NCBI RefSeq assembly: GCF_000733725.1
Contig: NZ_JMQM01000001.1
Coordinates: 1,054,001 to 1,118,000 of the forward strand
Length of the DNA: 64,000 nt
Origin: Nitratireductor basaltis
GTDB lineage: Bacteria > Pseudomonadota > Alphaproteobacteria > Rhizobiales > Rhizobiaceae
Direction of reading: 5' to 3'
A program made the position numbers and the translations under genes. Below the pieces are notes generated by a model. It made no database searches. It was not told where the DNA came from and worked only from the letters and a program-made list of their open reading frames with translations. Shown here piece after piece: positions 36,375 to 44,862 of this stretch (the first letter of the stretch is position 1; each line of letters opens with the position of its first letter).

Positions 36375-37058
36375 TCACTTCGCCGCGAAGCTGGCGGCTT
36401 GTCTCGCCTTGGCCTCTTCGGCAAGTGCGCGGGTGCGTTCCTGGTATTCAGGTGCAACAAGACCGGCAGATATCACCAGTTTCGCGCCTTCCTCAACCGT
36501 CATGTCCAGATCGATGACGTCCTGTTTGGGTACGAACAAGAGATAGCCCGAAGTGGGGTTCGGAGTGGTCGGCAGGAATACGGCAATGGCCGGGCTGTCA
36601 TCATTGCTGCCCAGCTTGGCGTCCACTTCCCCGCGCGCTTCCGTTGCCACGAAGACCAGTGCCCAAAGTCCCTTGCGCGGATACTCGATGAGACCCACCT
36701 TCTTAAAGGTGTCCGAGCGTTCGGAGAGAACTGTTTCGAGTATCTGCTTCAACCCGCGATAGACGCTGCGCACGAGCGGCATGCGGCCAAGCAGATACTC
36801 CCCATAGGACACGATGGTGCGCCCAACGAAGTTTGCTGTCAGAAAGCCGACGAGCGTGATCAAGACGAGCGCGACGATCAGGCCGAAACCGGGCACTGCG
36901 AATGGCAGATAGGTATCCGGATTGTACCGAGGCGGAATATACGGCTTCACCCATGAATCGACCCATCCCACGAACGACCAGGCGAGATAGGCAGTTATGG
37001 CGAGAGGCGCCGTGACGATGAACCCCGTCAGGAAGTAGTTTCTTACGCGGGTCATCAT
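36375..37058 (-). CDS. DUF502 family membrane protein
   Basis: 227 residues from ATG 37058 (ATG 37055 equally possible; ribosome binding site weak). Two transmembrane helices are visible near residues 8-30 (YFLTGFIVTAPLAITAYLAW) and 57-80, followed by the conserved GRMPLVRSVYRGLKQILETV and a soluble domain with PTTPNPTSGYLLFVP. Function of the family is unknown; plant relatives are called LIKE COV. The C-terminal tail is helical and charged. Located between recG and glmS on the minus strand, 111 bp after glmS. Confidence 0.88.
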   Translation of the reverse strand: MMTRVRNYFLTGFIVTAPLAITAYLAWSFVGWVDSWVKPYIPPRYNPDTYLPFAVPGFGLIVALVLITLVGFLTANFVGRTIVSYGEYLLGRMPLVRSVYRGLKQILETVLSERSDTFKKVGLIEYPRKGLWALVFVATEARGEVDAKLGSNDDSPAIAVFLPTTPNPTSGYLLFVPKQDVIDLDMTVEEGAKLVISAGLVAPEYQERTRALAEEAKARQAASFAAK

Positions 37059-37169
37059 CGCCGTTTTCTTTTGGGCTCTATTTTCTGCAAAAGCTTCATG
37101 TTGCAGTGCAAACAATAGCTTCGCCAAAGATGCGCGTCCAGATGGCAATTGGACGCGCTATAATGTCGC

Positions 37170-38993
37170 TCACTCCACAGTGACCGATTTTGCCAGATTG
37201 CGCGGCTGATCCACATCTGTGCCCATGGCAACAGCGGTGTGATAGGCGAGCATTTGGATCGGAAGGGCATAGACGATCGGGGTCACGAATTCCGACATGT
37301 TGGGCATGATGATTGTCTTGATGCCATCCAGCGATGTGTGTGCGGCGCCCTTCTCGTCCGTGATCAGGATTATGCGGCCTCCGCGGGCAGCAACTTCCTG
37401 CATGTTGGAAGCGGTCTTCTCATAGATCTTGTCGAAGGGCGCGATGACGACCACAGGCATCTGCTTGTCGATCAGCGCGATCGGGCCGTGTTTCAGCTCA
37501 CCTGCTGCGTATCCTTCAGCGTGGATGTAGGAAATTTCCTTCAGCTTCAAAGCGCCTTCCATCGCCAGCGGATAGCTCGTGTCACGTCCCAGATACAGAA
37601 CATGGTTCACCTCGGAAAGCTCACGGCCGAGCTCCGCGATCTCACCTTCAAGCTTGAGCGCTTCCTTGATCAGGCGCGGGACTTCCGACAGTGAGCGGAC
37701 AAGCTGAGCTCCCTCCTCCGCGCTCACCGTACCGCGCTCCAGTGCTGCTCGAACGACGAGAGATGCGAAAATAGAGAGCTGACAGGTGAAAGCTTTCGTC
37801 GAGGCGACGCCGATCTCGGGACCGGCCAGGGTTGGATAGATGCCGTCGCTCTCACGTGCGATCGTGCTTTCGCGAACATTGACGATGGAACCGATGGCCA
37901 GTCCGGCGCCCTTGCAGTAGCGCAACGATGCGAGCGTATCGGCCGTTTCACCGGACTGTGAAACGAAGAGTGCGGCACTGCGCTTGTCCAGCGGCATCTC
38001 GCGGTAGCGGAACTCCGACGCCACATCGCTGTCCACTGGGAGACGGGCGTAACGCTCGAACCAGTATTTGGCGATCTGACCTGCCAGATATGCCGTGCCG
38101 CATGCCGAGATGTAGAGCCGGTCGATATTCTTGAAATCGATCGCTGAATCCAGCTCCTTGTAGCCACCATTTGCGAAATCGAGATAGTGGGCAAGGGTTT
38201 GGCCGGTTACTTCCGGCTGCTCATGGATCTCCTTCTCCATGAAATGACGGTGATTGCCCTTGTCGACAAGAAGCGTGGTGCCGACCGACTGCTGCTTCTG
38301 GCGCTCGACGGCCTGCCCTTCCATGTCGAAGATTTCGATGCCGCTGCGGCGGATAACCACCCAATCGCCATCTTCAAGATAGGTGATCGCATTGGTGAAG
38401 GGCGCAAGAGCAATTGCATCCGAACCAAGGAACATCTCGCCATCACCATGGCCTACCGCGAGCGGTGGCCCGCTGCGTGCCGCCACGATCAGATCTTCAT
38501 CGCCCTGGAACATGATCGCGAGGGCGAATGCACCCTGCAAGCGCTTCAACGCCGCATGAGCGGCTTCTCTGGGGGCTTTTCCCGCCTTCAGTTCGCGTGC
38601 CACCAAATGGGCGACGACCTCTGTATCGGTCTGGGATGCGAAGCTATAACCGTCGGCTTTCAGCTCATCGCGCAACTCACCGAAGTTTTCGATGATGCCG
38701 TTGTGGACGATAGCCACACCGTCGGAGAAATGCGGGTGTGCGTTGGGTTCATTGGGGATGCCATGGGTGGCCCAGCGGGTATGTCCAATACCGATCGTAC
38801 CCTTGAGTGGCTTCTCGGCGAGGCGCTTCTCAAGATTGATCAGCTTGCCTTCCGCGCGGAGCCTGTCCAGCTGCCCTTCGCTCAGTGTTGCGACACCTGC
38901 AGAATCGTAGCCTCGATATTCCAACCGCTTGAGTGCGTCCACGATGAGTGGTGCGACTTGCGAATTGCCGATGATACCCACGATTCCGCACAT
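37170..38993 (-). CDS. glmS: Glutamine-fructose-6-phosphate aminotransferase (isomerizing)
   Basis: First committed enzyme of UDP-GlcNAc synthesis, giving glucosamine-6-phosphate from fructose-6-phosphate and glutamine. 607 residues. The N-terminal glutaminase starts MCGIVGIIG with catalytic Cys2; GHTRWATHG binds glutamine. Two SIS isomerase domains follow (SQSGETADTLASLRY near 350; GRDTSYPLAMEGALKLKEIS near 480) and the conserved C-terminus DQPRNLAKSVTVE. No glmS ribozyme is expected in this phylum, and none is seen in the 155 bp upstream. Confidence 0.97.
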   Translation of the reverse strand: MCGIVGIIGNSQVAPLIVDALKRLEYRGYDSAGVATLSEGQLDRLRAEGKLINLEKRLAEKPLKGTIGIGHTRWATHGIPNEPNAHPHFSDGVAIVHNGIIENFGELRDELKADGYSFASQTDTEVVAHLVARELKAGKAPREAAHAALKRLQGAFALAIMFQGDEDLIVAARSGPPLAVGHGDGEMFLGSDAIALAPFTNAITYLEDGDWVVIRRSGIEIFDMEGQAVERQKQQSVGTTLLVDKGNHRHFMEKEIHEQPEVTGQTLAHYLDFANGGYKELDSAIDFKNIDRLYISACGTAYLAGQIAKYWFERYARLPVDSDVASEFRYREMPLDKRSAALFVSQSGETADTLASLRYCKGAGLAIGSIVNVRESTIARESDGIYPTLAGPEIGVASTKAFTCQLSIFASLVVRAALERGTVSAEEGAQLVRSLSEVPRLIKEALKLEGEIAELGRELSEVNHVLYLGRDTSYPLAMEGALKLKEISYIHAEGYAAGELKHGPIALIDKQMPVVVIAPFDKIYEKTASNMQEVAARGGRIILITDEKGAAHTSLDGIKTIIMPNMSEFVTPIVYALPIQMLAYHTAVAMGTDVDQPRNLAKSVTVE

Positions 38994-39148
38994 GAGATCG
39001 CTTCTCCAGATGATGTCTTTTCAGTGAGGTGGTGCCGCAGAACTGCGACACCCTTTCCTCGGAAAGTGCAAAGGCGATGTAGCCGAACCGCCACAGTTGC
39101 GAAACACACACTTCGTTGCAACCATGTCACAGATCGGTTGCCCGCTTT

Positions 39149-40280
39149 CTAGTCGATATCGGCCACTTCGCTCCTGGATCCGCCATCGACGCGCGCGGAC
39201 AGTGAAGCGCGCATGAAGGCATCGAGATCACCGTCCAGCACGTCCTGGGGGCTGGTGCTTTCCACGCCAGTACGAAGGTCTTTCACAAGCTGATATGGCT
39301 GAAGAACATATGAACGGATCTGATGTCCCCAGCCGATTTCGGTCTTGGAGGCTTCAGTTGCGCTAGCAGCTTCTTCGCGGCGCTTGAGCTCTTCTTCGTA
39401 AAGGCGCGAACGCAGCATGTCCCAGGCTGTGGCACGGTTTTTGTGCTGAGAGCGCTCCTTCTGACACTGAACCACGATGCCCGAGGGAATGTGGGTGATG
39501 CGTACAGCCGAATCGGTCGTATTGACGTGCTGGCCACCCGCGCCCGACGCGCGATAGGTATCGACGCGAACATCGGATTCGGGGATGTCGATCTCGATCG
39601 TGTCGTCGATGACCGGATAGATCCAGACACTGGCAAATGACGTGTGGCGGCGCGCATTGCTGTCATAGGGCGAAATACGCACAAGCCGATGCACGCCTGA
39701 TTCGGTCTTGAGCCAGCCATAGGCATTGGTGCCGCGCACGAGGATCGTTGCGGACTTTATGCCGGCCTCCTCACCGTCATGAACTTCCAGAACCTCGACT
39801 TTCATGCCGCGACGGTCAGCCCAGCGGGAATACATGCGAAGCAGCATGTTGGCCCAATCCTGGCTTTCCGTACCACCCGCACCGGCATGAACTTCGAGAT
39901 AGGTGTCGTTGCCGTCCGCTTCGCCTGAGAGCAGCGTTTCTAGCTGCCGCTCGGCAATCTCGGCCTTCAGGCCACGTATAGCCTCCTCGGCTTCGGAAAC
40001 GATGGACTGGTCGCCCTCTTCTTCGCCCATCTCGATCAGATCGACATTGTCCTGAAGCGATTGGGCCAGGCCATTGATGCCATTGATATTGTCTTCAAGA
40101 GACTGGCGTTCGCGCATAAGCTTCTGCGCCTCCTGGGGATCATCCCAGAGATCGGCATCTTCTGCACGGGAATTGAGGTATTCGAGACGTTTTACGGCTT
40201 CGTCCCAGTCAAAGATACCCCCTCAGCAGGCTTATGGCCTGCTTGATTTCGTCGATGAGATTGGCCGTTTCGGCTCGCAT
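39149..40280 (-). CDS. prfB: Peptide chain release factor 2 (programmed +1 frameshift)
   Basis: Terminates translation at UGA and UAA. The gene is read in two frames: 23 codons from ATG 40280 to CTT (40214-40212), then an in-frame TGA at 40211-40209; skipping T40211 continues with Asp-Trp-Asp to the stop at 39149, for about 376 residues in all. Domain features: [10 protein letters not shown] (GGQ-preceding region), the catalytic GGQ in [18 protein letters not shown], and [18 protein letters not shown]2-type recognition loop SPF-like residues lie before it. The frameshift makes expression self-limiting: low RF2 lets ribosomes pause and shift. An ATG at 40117 is internal, not the start. Confidence 0.96.
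40208..40223 (-). promoter_or_regulatory. prfB programmed frameshift site
   Basis: On the minus strand the 16 bases AGGGGGTATCTTTGAC (40223 to 40208) match the classical bacterial prfB site: internal Shine-Dalgarno AGGGGG three bases before CTT, the slippery CTT, stop TGA and following C. The recoding event is autoregulatory in well-studied bacteria. Confidence 0.96.
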
Positions 40281-40379
40281 ATTGGCTTACTCTTGATTGG
40301 ATATGAATATGGATTCGGCGCGGAACTTATGGTCCGCGCCGTGCCATGTAAAGGTTAGATGGGTTGGAGCAGGCGACGG

Positions 40380-42839
40380 CTAGAACAGGCCACCTGCCCC
40401 GGTGCTGATCGCTCGGTTGGCTTCGGGCGACAGGTTACGGGCACGTTCGTTCACCCGTTCGATCTCATCCTGACCTATGACCCAGTAGCTATCGGCAGGG
40501 CCGGTACCAGGCTTGAACGCCTCCATGATGGAGCCCGGGGCTCCTTCATTGGCGCGCATGCCGGATTTGCGGTCGATTGCCACGAGCTTCATGCCTTCGG
40601 GCACACGGAAGTCCACCGGTTCCTTGCCTTCGAGTGCCTTGGCCATGAAATCCTTGAAGACTGGGGCAGCGAGACCGCCACCGGTCGAGCCCCGGCCCAT
40701 CGGTTTTGGCTGATCGAAGCCCATGAAGACGCCCACGACGAGGTCGGGTGTGTAACCTATAAACCAGGCATCCTTCTCGTCATTGGTGGTGCCCGTCTTG
40801 CCGGCGATCGGATGGCCGAGTTCGGCGACCGTTGTCGCCGTGCCGCGCTGGACGACCCCCTCCATCATGGAAGTGATCTGGTAGGCGGTCATGGGATCGA
40901 GAACCTGTTCGCGATTGTCGACCAGTTCCGGTTCCGGCTGACCACGCCACTCTTCCGCGACGCAGCCGACACATTCGCGCTGCTCATGCTTGTAGACCGT
41001 CTTGCCATAGCGGTCCTGAATGCGATCCACCAGTGATGGTTCGATGTGCTTGCCGCCATTGGCCATGATGGCATAGGCGGAAACCATTCGCATGACGGTC
41101 GTTTCGCCTGAGCCCAGAGACATGGCCAGCACCGGCAGCATCTTGTCATAGATGCCGAAGCGCTCCGCATATTCCGCGACAAGCGGCATTCCCATATCGT
41201 TGGCGAGGCGCACGGTCATCAGATTCCGCGAACGCTCGATGCCCGCACGCAGCGTGGACGGTCCTGCGAAATTGCCGCTGTAGTTTTTCGGCTCCCATAT
41301 CTCGTCACCTGAGCGGATAGAGAACGGAGCGTCCATAACCACCGAGGCCGGTGTATAACCATTGTCCAAAGCCGCAGCGTATACGATCGGCTTGAACGAG
41401 GAACCTGGCTGACGGTAGGCCTGTGTGGCGCGGTTGAACTGGGAATCGGCATAGGAAAACCCACCGACCATGGCGAGTACACGGCCCGTATGGGGGTCCA
41501 TGGCAACCAATGCGCCCTCGATCTGCGGCGGCTGGCGCAGGCTCCAATTGCTGGAGCCCTCTTCCTTGCGCTCGACGTAAACGACATCACCAACTTCGAG
41601 CACCTCGGCCGGAGAAGATGCTTTCTGGAGCTTGTCGCCCTCGTAGTAGCGCAACGCCCATTTCATGTCCTCAGCCGCGATGGTGCCAGTCTCGCGATCC
41701 TCGGCTATACGACCTGAAACGAGCTGTTCGGGCTGAATGCCGATATCAACGGCCTCACTCGACGCGCTCAGCACCACGGCAAGCTTCCATTCCGGCACGT
41801 CGGACAGCGCTTTCACCTCGCTCAGCGGAGCACCCCAGTCACCGTCAAACTCGATGTGTTCCACCGGACCACGATAACCACGGAGCGTATCGTAGCGGAT
41901 CAGACCGCGATGAAGGGCCTTGCGCGCGTGGCGCTGCAGTTCGGGTTCCAGGGTCGTGCGAATGGAAAGGCCGCCTTCATAGAGCGCATCTTCGCCATAG
42001 CGCGAGATTATCTCGCGGCGCACCTCTTCGGTGAAATACTCTGCTGCGAAGAGGTAGCTGCCGCTGCGGCGCGGCGACACCTTCAGTGGCTTTTCCTTTG
42101 CCGACTGTGCTTCCTCATTCGTGATATAGCCGTTTTCTGCCATCTGATCGATGACCCAGTCACGGCGTTCGGTCGCACGCTCCGGATAGCGGAACGGGTG
42201 GTAGTTGGAAGGACCCTTGGGCAGAGCGGCCAGGTAGGCTGCCTCCTCAATGGTCAGCTCGTTCACCGACTTGTCGAAATAGGTCAATGCCGCCCCGGCG
42301 ATGCCGTAGGATCCGAGGCCGAAGAAAATCTCGTTCAGATAAAGTTCGAGAATACGATCTTTCGAATAAGCCTGCTCGATACGGAAAGCGAGAATCATCT
42401 CGCGGATCTTGCGGTCGATCGTCTGGTCTGAGGTCAGGAGAAAATTCTTGGCAACCTGCTGGGTAATCGTCGACGCCCCAACCGGACGGCGTCCGCTTCC
42501 GAGGTTCTGGACATTGGTAATCACCGCGCGCGCCAAGCCCGTAGCGTCAATACCGGGATGGTTGTAGAAATTCTTGTCTTCCGCAGACAGAAATGCAGCC
42601 TTGACGCGATCCGGAATGGCCTGAATGGGGAGGAACAGCCGTTTCTCACGGGCAAATTCCGCCATCAAGGCGCCGTCTGAGGAATGAATGCGCGTGGTTA
42701 CCGGAGGCTCGTATCGTGCGAGTACCTCATAATCCGGCAAATCTTTCGAAAGGTCACTGACATAGATCGCGATGCCCGCTGCAACGAGCAGTGCCAGGCC
42801 GACGCCGACCCCGAAAAAGTAACCAAGAAGTCGTAGCAT
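40380..42839 (-). CDS. mrcA: Penicillin-binding protein 1A (bifunctional)
   Basis: 819-residue class A PBP that polymerises and cross-links peptidoglycan. One N-terminal membrane anchor (about residues 5-27). Transglycosylase domain: AFLSAEDKNFYNHPGID with the catalytic Glu, GASTITQQVAKN and RKIREMILAFRIE. Transpeptidase motifs: QPGSSFKPIVYAAALD (SxxK), then KTGTTNDEKDAWFIG (KTG). The insert ECVGCVAEEWRG carries a CxxC pair found in alphaproteobacterial PBP1A. It is 99 bp from prfB and 177 bp from the amidase gene, all on one strand. Confidence 0.96.
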   Translation of the reverse strand: MLRLLGYFFGVGVGLALLVAAGIAIYVSDLSKDLPDYEVLARYEPPVTTRIHSSDGALMAEFAREKRLFLPIQAIPDRVKAAFLSAEDKNFYNHPGIDATGLARAVITNVQNLGSGRRPVGASTITQQVAKNFLLTSDQTIDRKIREMILAFRIEQAYSKDRILELYLNEIFFGLGSYGIAGAALTYFDKSVNELTIEEAAYLAALPKGPSNYHPFRYPERATERRDWVIDQMAENGYITNEEAQSAKEKPLKVSPRRSGSYLFAAEYFTEEVRREIISRYGEDALYEGGLSIRTTLEPELQRHARKALHRGLIRYDTLRGYRGPVEHIEFDGDWGAPLSEVKALSDVPEWKLAVVLSASSEAVDIGIQPEQLVSGRIAEDRETGTIAAEDMKWALRYYEGDKLQKASSPAEVLEVGDVVYVERKEEGSSNWSLRQPPQIEGALVAMDPHTGRVLAMVGGFSYADSQFNRATQAYRQPGSSFKPIVYAAALDNGYTPASVVMDAPFSIRSGDEIWEPKNYSGNFAGPSTLRAGIERSRNLMTVRLANDMGMPLVAEYAERFGIYDKMLPVLAMSLGSGETTVMRMVSAYAIMANGGKHIEPSLVDRIQDRYGKTVYKHEQRECVGCVAEEWRGQPEPELVDNREQVLDPMTAYQITSMMEGVVQRGTATTVAELGHPIAGKTGTTNDEKDAWFIGYTPDLVVGVFMGFDQPKPMGRGSTGGGLAAPVFKDFMAKALEGKEPVDFRVPEGMKLVAIDRKSGMRANEGAPGSIMEAFKPGTGPADSYWVIGQDEIERVNERARNLSPEANRAISTGAGGLF

Positions 42840-42887
42840 TTCCGCTCCAGATTCGCCCTGTCGGCCAAGTGCCGTGATTCAGGAGGA

Positions 42888-42922
42888 CCTTTGCAACCTT
42901 AACATCTGCGGCTTTGCAAAGG
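42888..42922. promoter_or_regulatory. Inverted repeat upstream of mrcA, possible operator
   Basis: CCTTTGCAA (42888-42896) and TTGCAAAGG (42914-42922) form perfect 9-base arms around 17 bases, about 50 bp upstream of the mrcA start and 95 bp past the amidase stop. No T-run follows on either side, so an operator or an mRNA hairpin is more likely than a terminator. Role inferred. Confidence 0.4.
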
Positions 42923-43016
42923 AAAATAACATTACACGCTATGGGCTTTTGACCCGTGGATATGGGGAAAATGGGGCAACACCGGCAATATTCGCTGCAT
43001 GCCCCCGCAATTACCG

Positions 43017-44219
43017 TCAGCCTCCAGTGCCGCCTTTAGCCTCAGCAAACAAGTCTATGGCCCGGATTACATTTTCCGCCGCCTTGGACCGCCAGTCTGC
43101 GTCGCGCAGAAGCTCCTCGTCCTCAGGGTTGGAGAGATATCCCAACTCCAGTAGCACCGATGGAACTTCAGGTGCACGCAATACGCGAAAGCCTGCCGAG
43201 CGGAGTGGGTTGTTCACCAGATCGACGGTTTTTGTCAACTCGTTCATCAAGGTGCGCGCAAAGCGCAGGGAAAAAGAGTGAGTCTCCCGCCTGATCAGGT
43301 CGACCAGAATGTCGGCAACCTCGTCATTCTTCTCCTCCATGCCCATACCGGCCAATTCATCCGAAAGGTTCTCGCGAGCTGCTGTCGCTGCCGCTTCGGC
43401 GTCGGATGCCTTGTCGGAAAGCGTGTAAATGGTGGCGCCGCGGAAATTGCGCATGCGAATCGCATCGGCATGCACGGAGATCAGAAGATCAGCTTCATGC
43501 TCTCGAGCGATGCGGACGCGCTCGTCGAGGCGCAGGAACGTGTCCCTGTCGCGCGTCATCACAACATCATAACGACCGGTTTTCTCGAGTTTGCTGCGCA
43601 GTTCGAGAGCAAATGCGAGGGTGATGATCTTTTCCTGGGTACCGTTCACGCCCCTTGTCCCGCCGTCAACACCGCCATGGCCGGGGTCGATGACCAAAGT
43701 CATCTTGGCCGGGCCTTCAGCCTCACTGACCGATGGTTTGGCCGTATCCGCCTGCTGGTCCGGCGCCACGCGGCTGCGCATTGCGGTCTCGAAGGCTTCG
43801 GGTGAAGCGGAAACGAAGTCCACGATCAGACGATAGGTCGTTTCATCGTCATTTTGCTTGATTGCAAAGTCGTCCAAAATGAACGGGCCCGTCATCGTGA
43901 GAAGCAGTCTCGAGCTCTCCTCGTCAAGAGCTCCAAAGCGCAATGTGCGTGCCATTCCGGCCGTATGCTTTTCCGTCGGGTCGATCAGGAAGTCGGTCTG
44001 GGGAAGATCGAGGACAAAACGGTGCGGGCTGCGCAGATAAAACCAGTCGGCTTGCGGCTTGCGATCGAAATGAACGACAAGCCTTGTGCGGTTCGCGTCG
44101 CCCGCGATCTTCAATTCATCGACGAGGAGTGGCCCCTGCCCTTCCTGTGCCAGAGATGGAACAGCCACAATCAGCAAGAGAATCAGTTTGATGGATGCCA
44201 AAATGCGGGTTGTGAGCAC
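43017..44219 (-). CDS. N-acetylmuramoyl-L-alanine amidase (AMIN + Amidase_3)
   Basis: Periplasmic AmiC-type amidase that splits septal peptidoglycan. GTG 44219 is preferred because it gives a clean signal peptide (LILLLIVAVPSLAQ); a start at 44282 would add 21 residues. About 400 residues: AMIN domain (about 30-130: RLVVHFDRKPQADWFYL, RFVLDLPQTDF), then Amidase_3 with Zn motifs VIDPGHGGVDGG (His), TQEKIITLAFA (Glu) and LLISVHADAI (His), and the catalytic Glu in VLLELGYLSNPEDE. Functionally paired with downstream mrcA in cell-wall turnover and division. Confidence 0.93.
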   Translation of the reverse strand: MLTTRILASIKLILLLIVAVPSLAQEGQGPLLVDELKIAGDANRTRLVVHFDRKPQADWFYLRSPHRFVLDLPQTDFLIDPTEKHTAGMARTLRFGALDEESSRLLLTMTGPFILDDFAIKQNDDETTYRLIVDFVSASPEAFETAMRSRVAPDQQADTAKPSVSEAEGPAKMTLVIDPGHGGVDGGTRGVNGTQEKIITLAFALELRSKLEKTGRYDVVMTRDRDTFLRLDERVRIAREHEADLLISVHADAIRMRNFRGATIYTLSDKASDAEAAATAARENLSDELAGMGMEEKNDEVADILVDLIRRETHSFSLRFARTLMNELTKTVDLVNNPLRSAGFRVLRAPEVPSVLLELGYLSNPEDEELLRDADWRSKAAENVIRAIDLFAEAKGGTGG

Positions 44220-44862
44220 TTTTCGTTCCCGGGTTCGCCACGGTGCAAGGCGCAATTGAGCTAAATCACGAGCTGATGCCAATGCAATCTCGCTGATCTA
44301 CTGAGGCTGCGTTTGTGCGCGTTTCAAGGCGGAATCGCTTCTGCCACATATGCGACGGGATATCGAGCAGCCAGTATTGCCTATCAAATCAGGGTTGCCA
44401 TGTCCTGTAGCAAATCATAAAAGCGGCATTGAACTGGCGTAATGCCCGCACTGGCGTTTGATCGACCGACCGCGGGAATGCGGGGCGATAACAGCCGTGG
44501 CATATCGGGCCGATGCGGTGGTTCAAAGAGATTTCTTCGAGGTGTTTGCGGCACGGCCGAGACCCTTAGTTTGAGGAAAACGGCGCGAAAATTGCGCGCC
44601 GGCTCGTTAACGAGCAATAGTCGGGTCTGAATAGTCAGACCTTGGTTGAAACGGTACTGCCGGGCGATGCTAATGGCTTTGAGCGCAGTCAGTATAAAAT
44701 TCTTCACGATCCGCGGCCTTGCCGCGTCGAGCGGATTTTTCACTGCGTCTCCACGACCGCCGGCAGGCTTCAGATTATCCGACACGATATCCCGAAACGG
44801 GGCTTGCAGAATCAGACCTGCACCCGTCCGATTCCCGGATCGCGTCGGGGAGACAAGAATAA
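44220..44862. other. Long non-coding region between amidase and rne genes
   Basis: 643 bp with no convincing gene on either strand. It must hold the divergent promoters and probably a long rne 5' leader. Structured elements: hairpin GGCGCG/CGCGCC near 44582-44600 and, directly after, a perfect 14-base palindrome GCTCGTTAACGAGC at 44602-44615. TATAAAAT at 44693-44700 is an AT-rich -10-like box without a good -35. In enterobacteria the rne leader is a cleavage target used for RNase E autoregulation; the same role here is inference. Confidence 0.5.

Noticed and set aside
38187-39152. 321-codon plus-strand frame antisense to glmS
   Set aside because: Shadow of glmS, a certain gene. The translation is Cys/His/Asp-rich and unrelated to any family.
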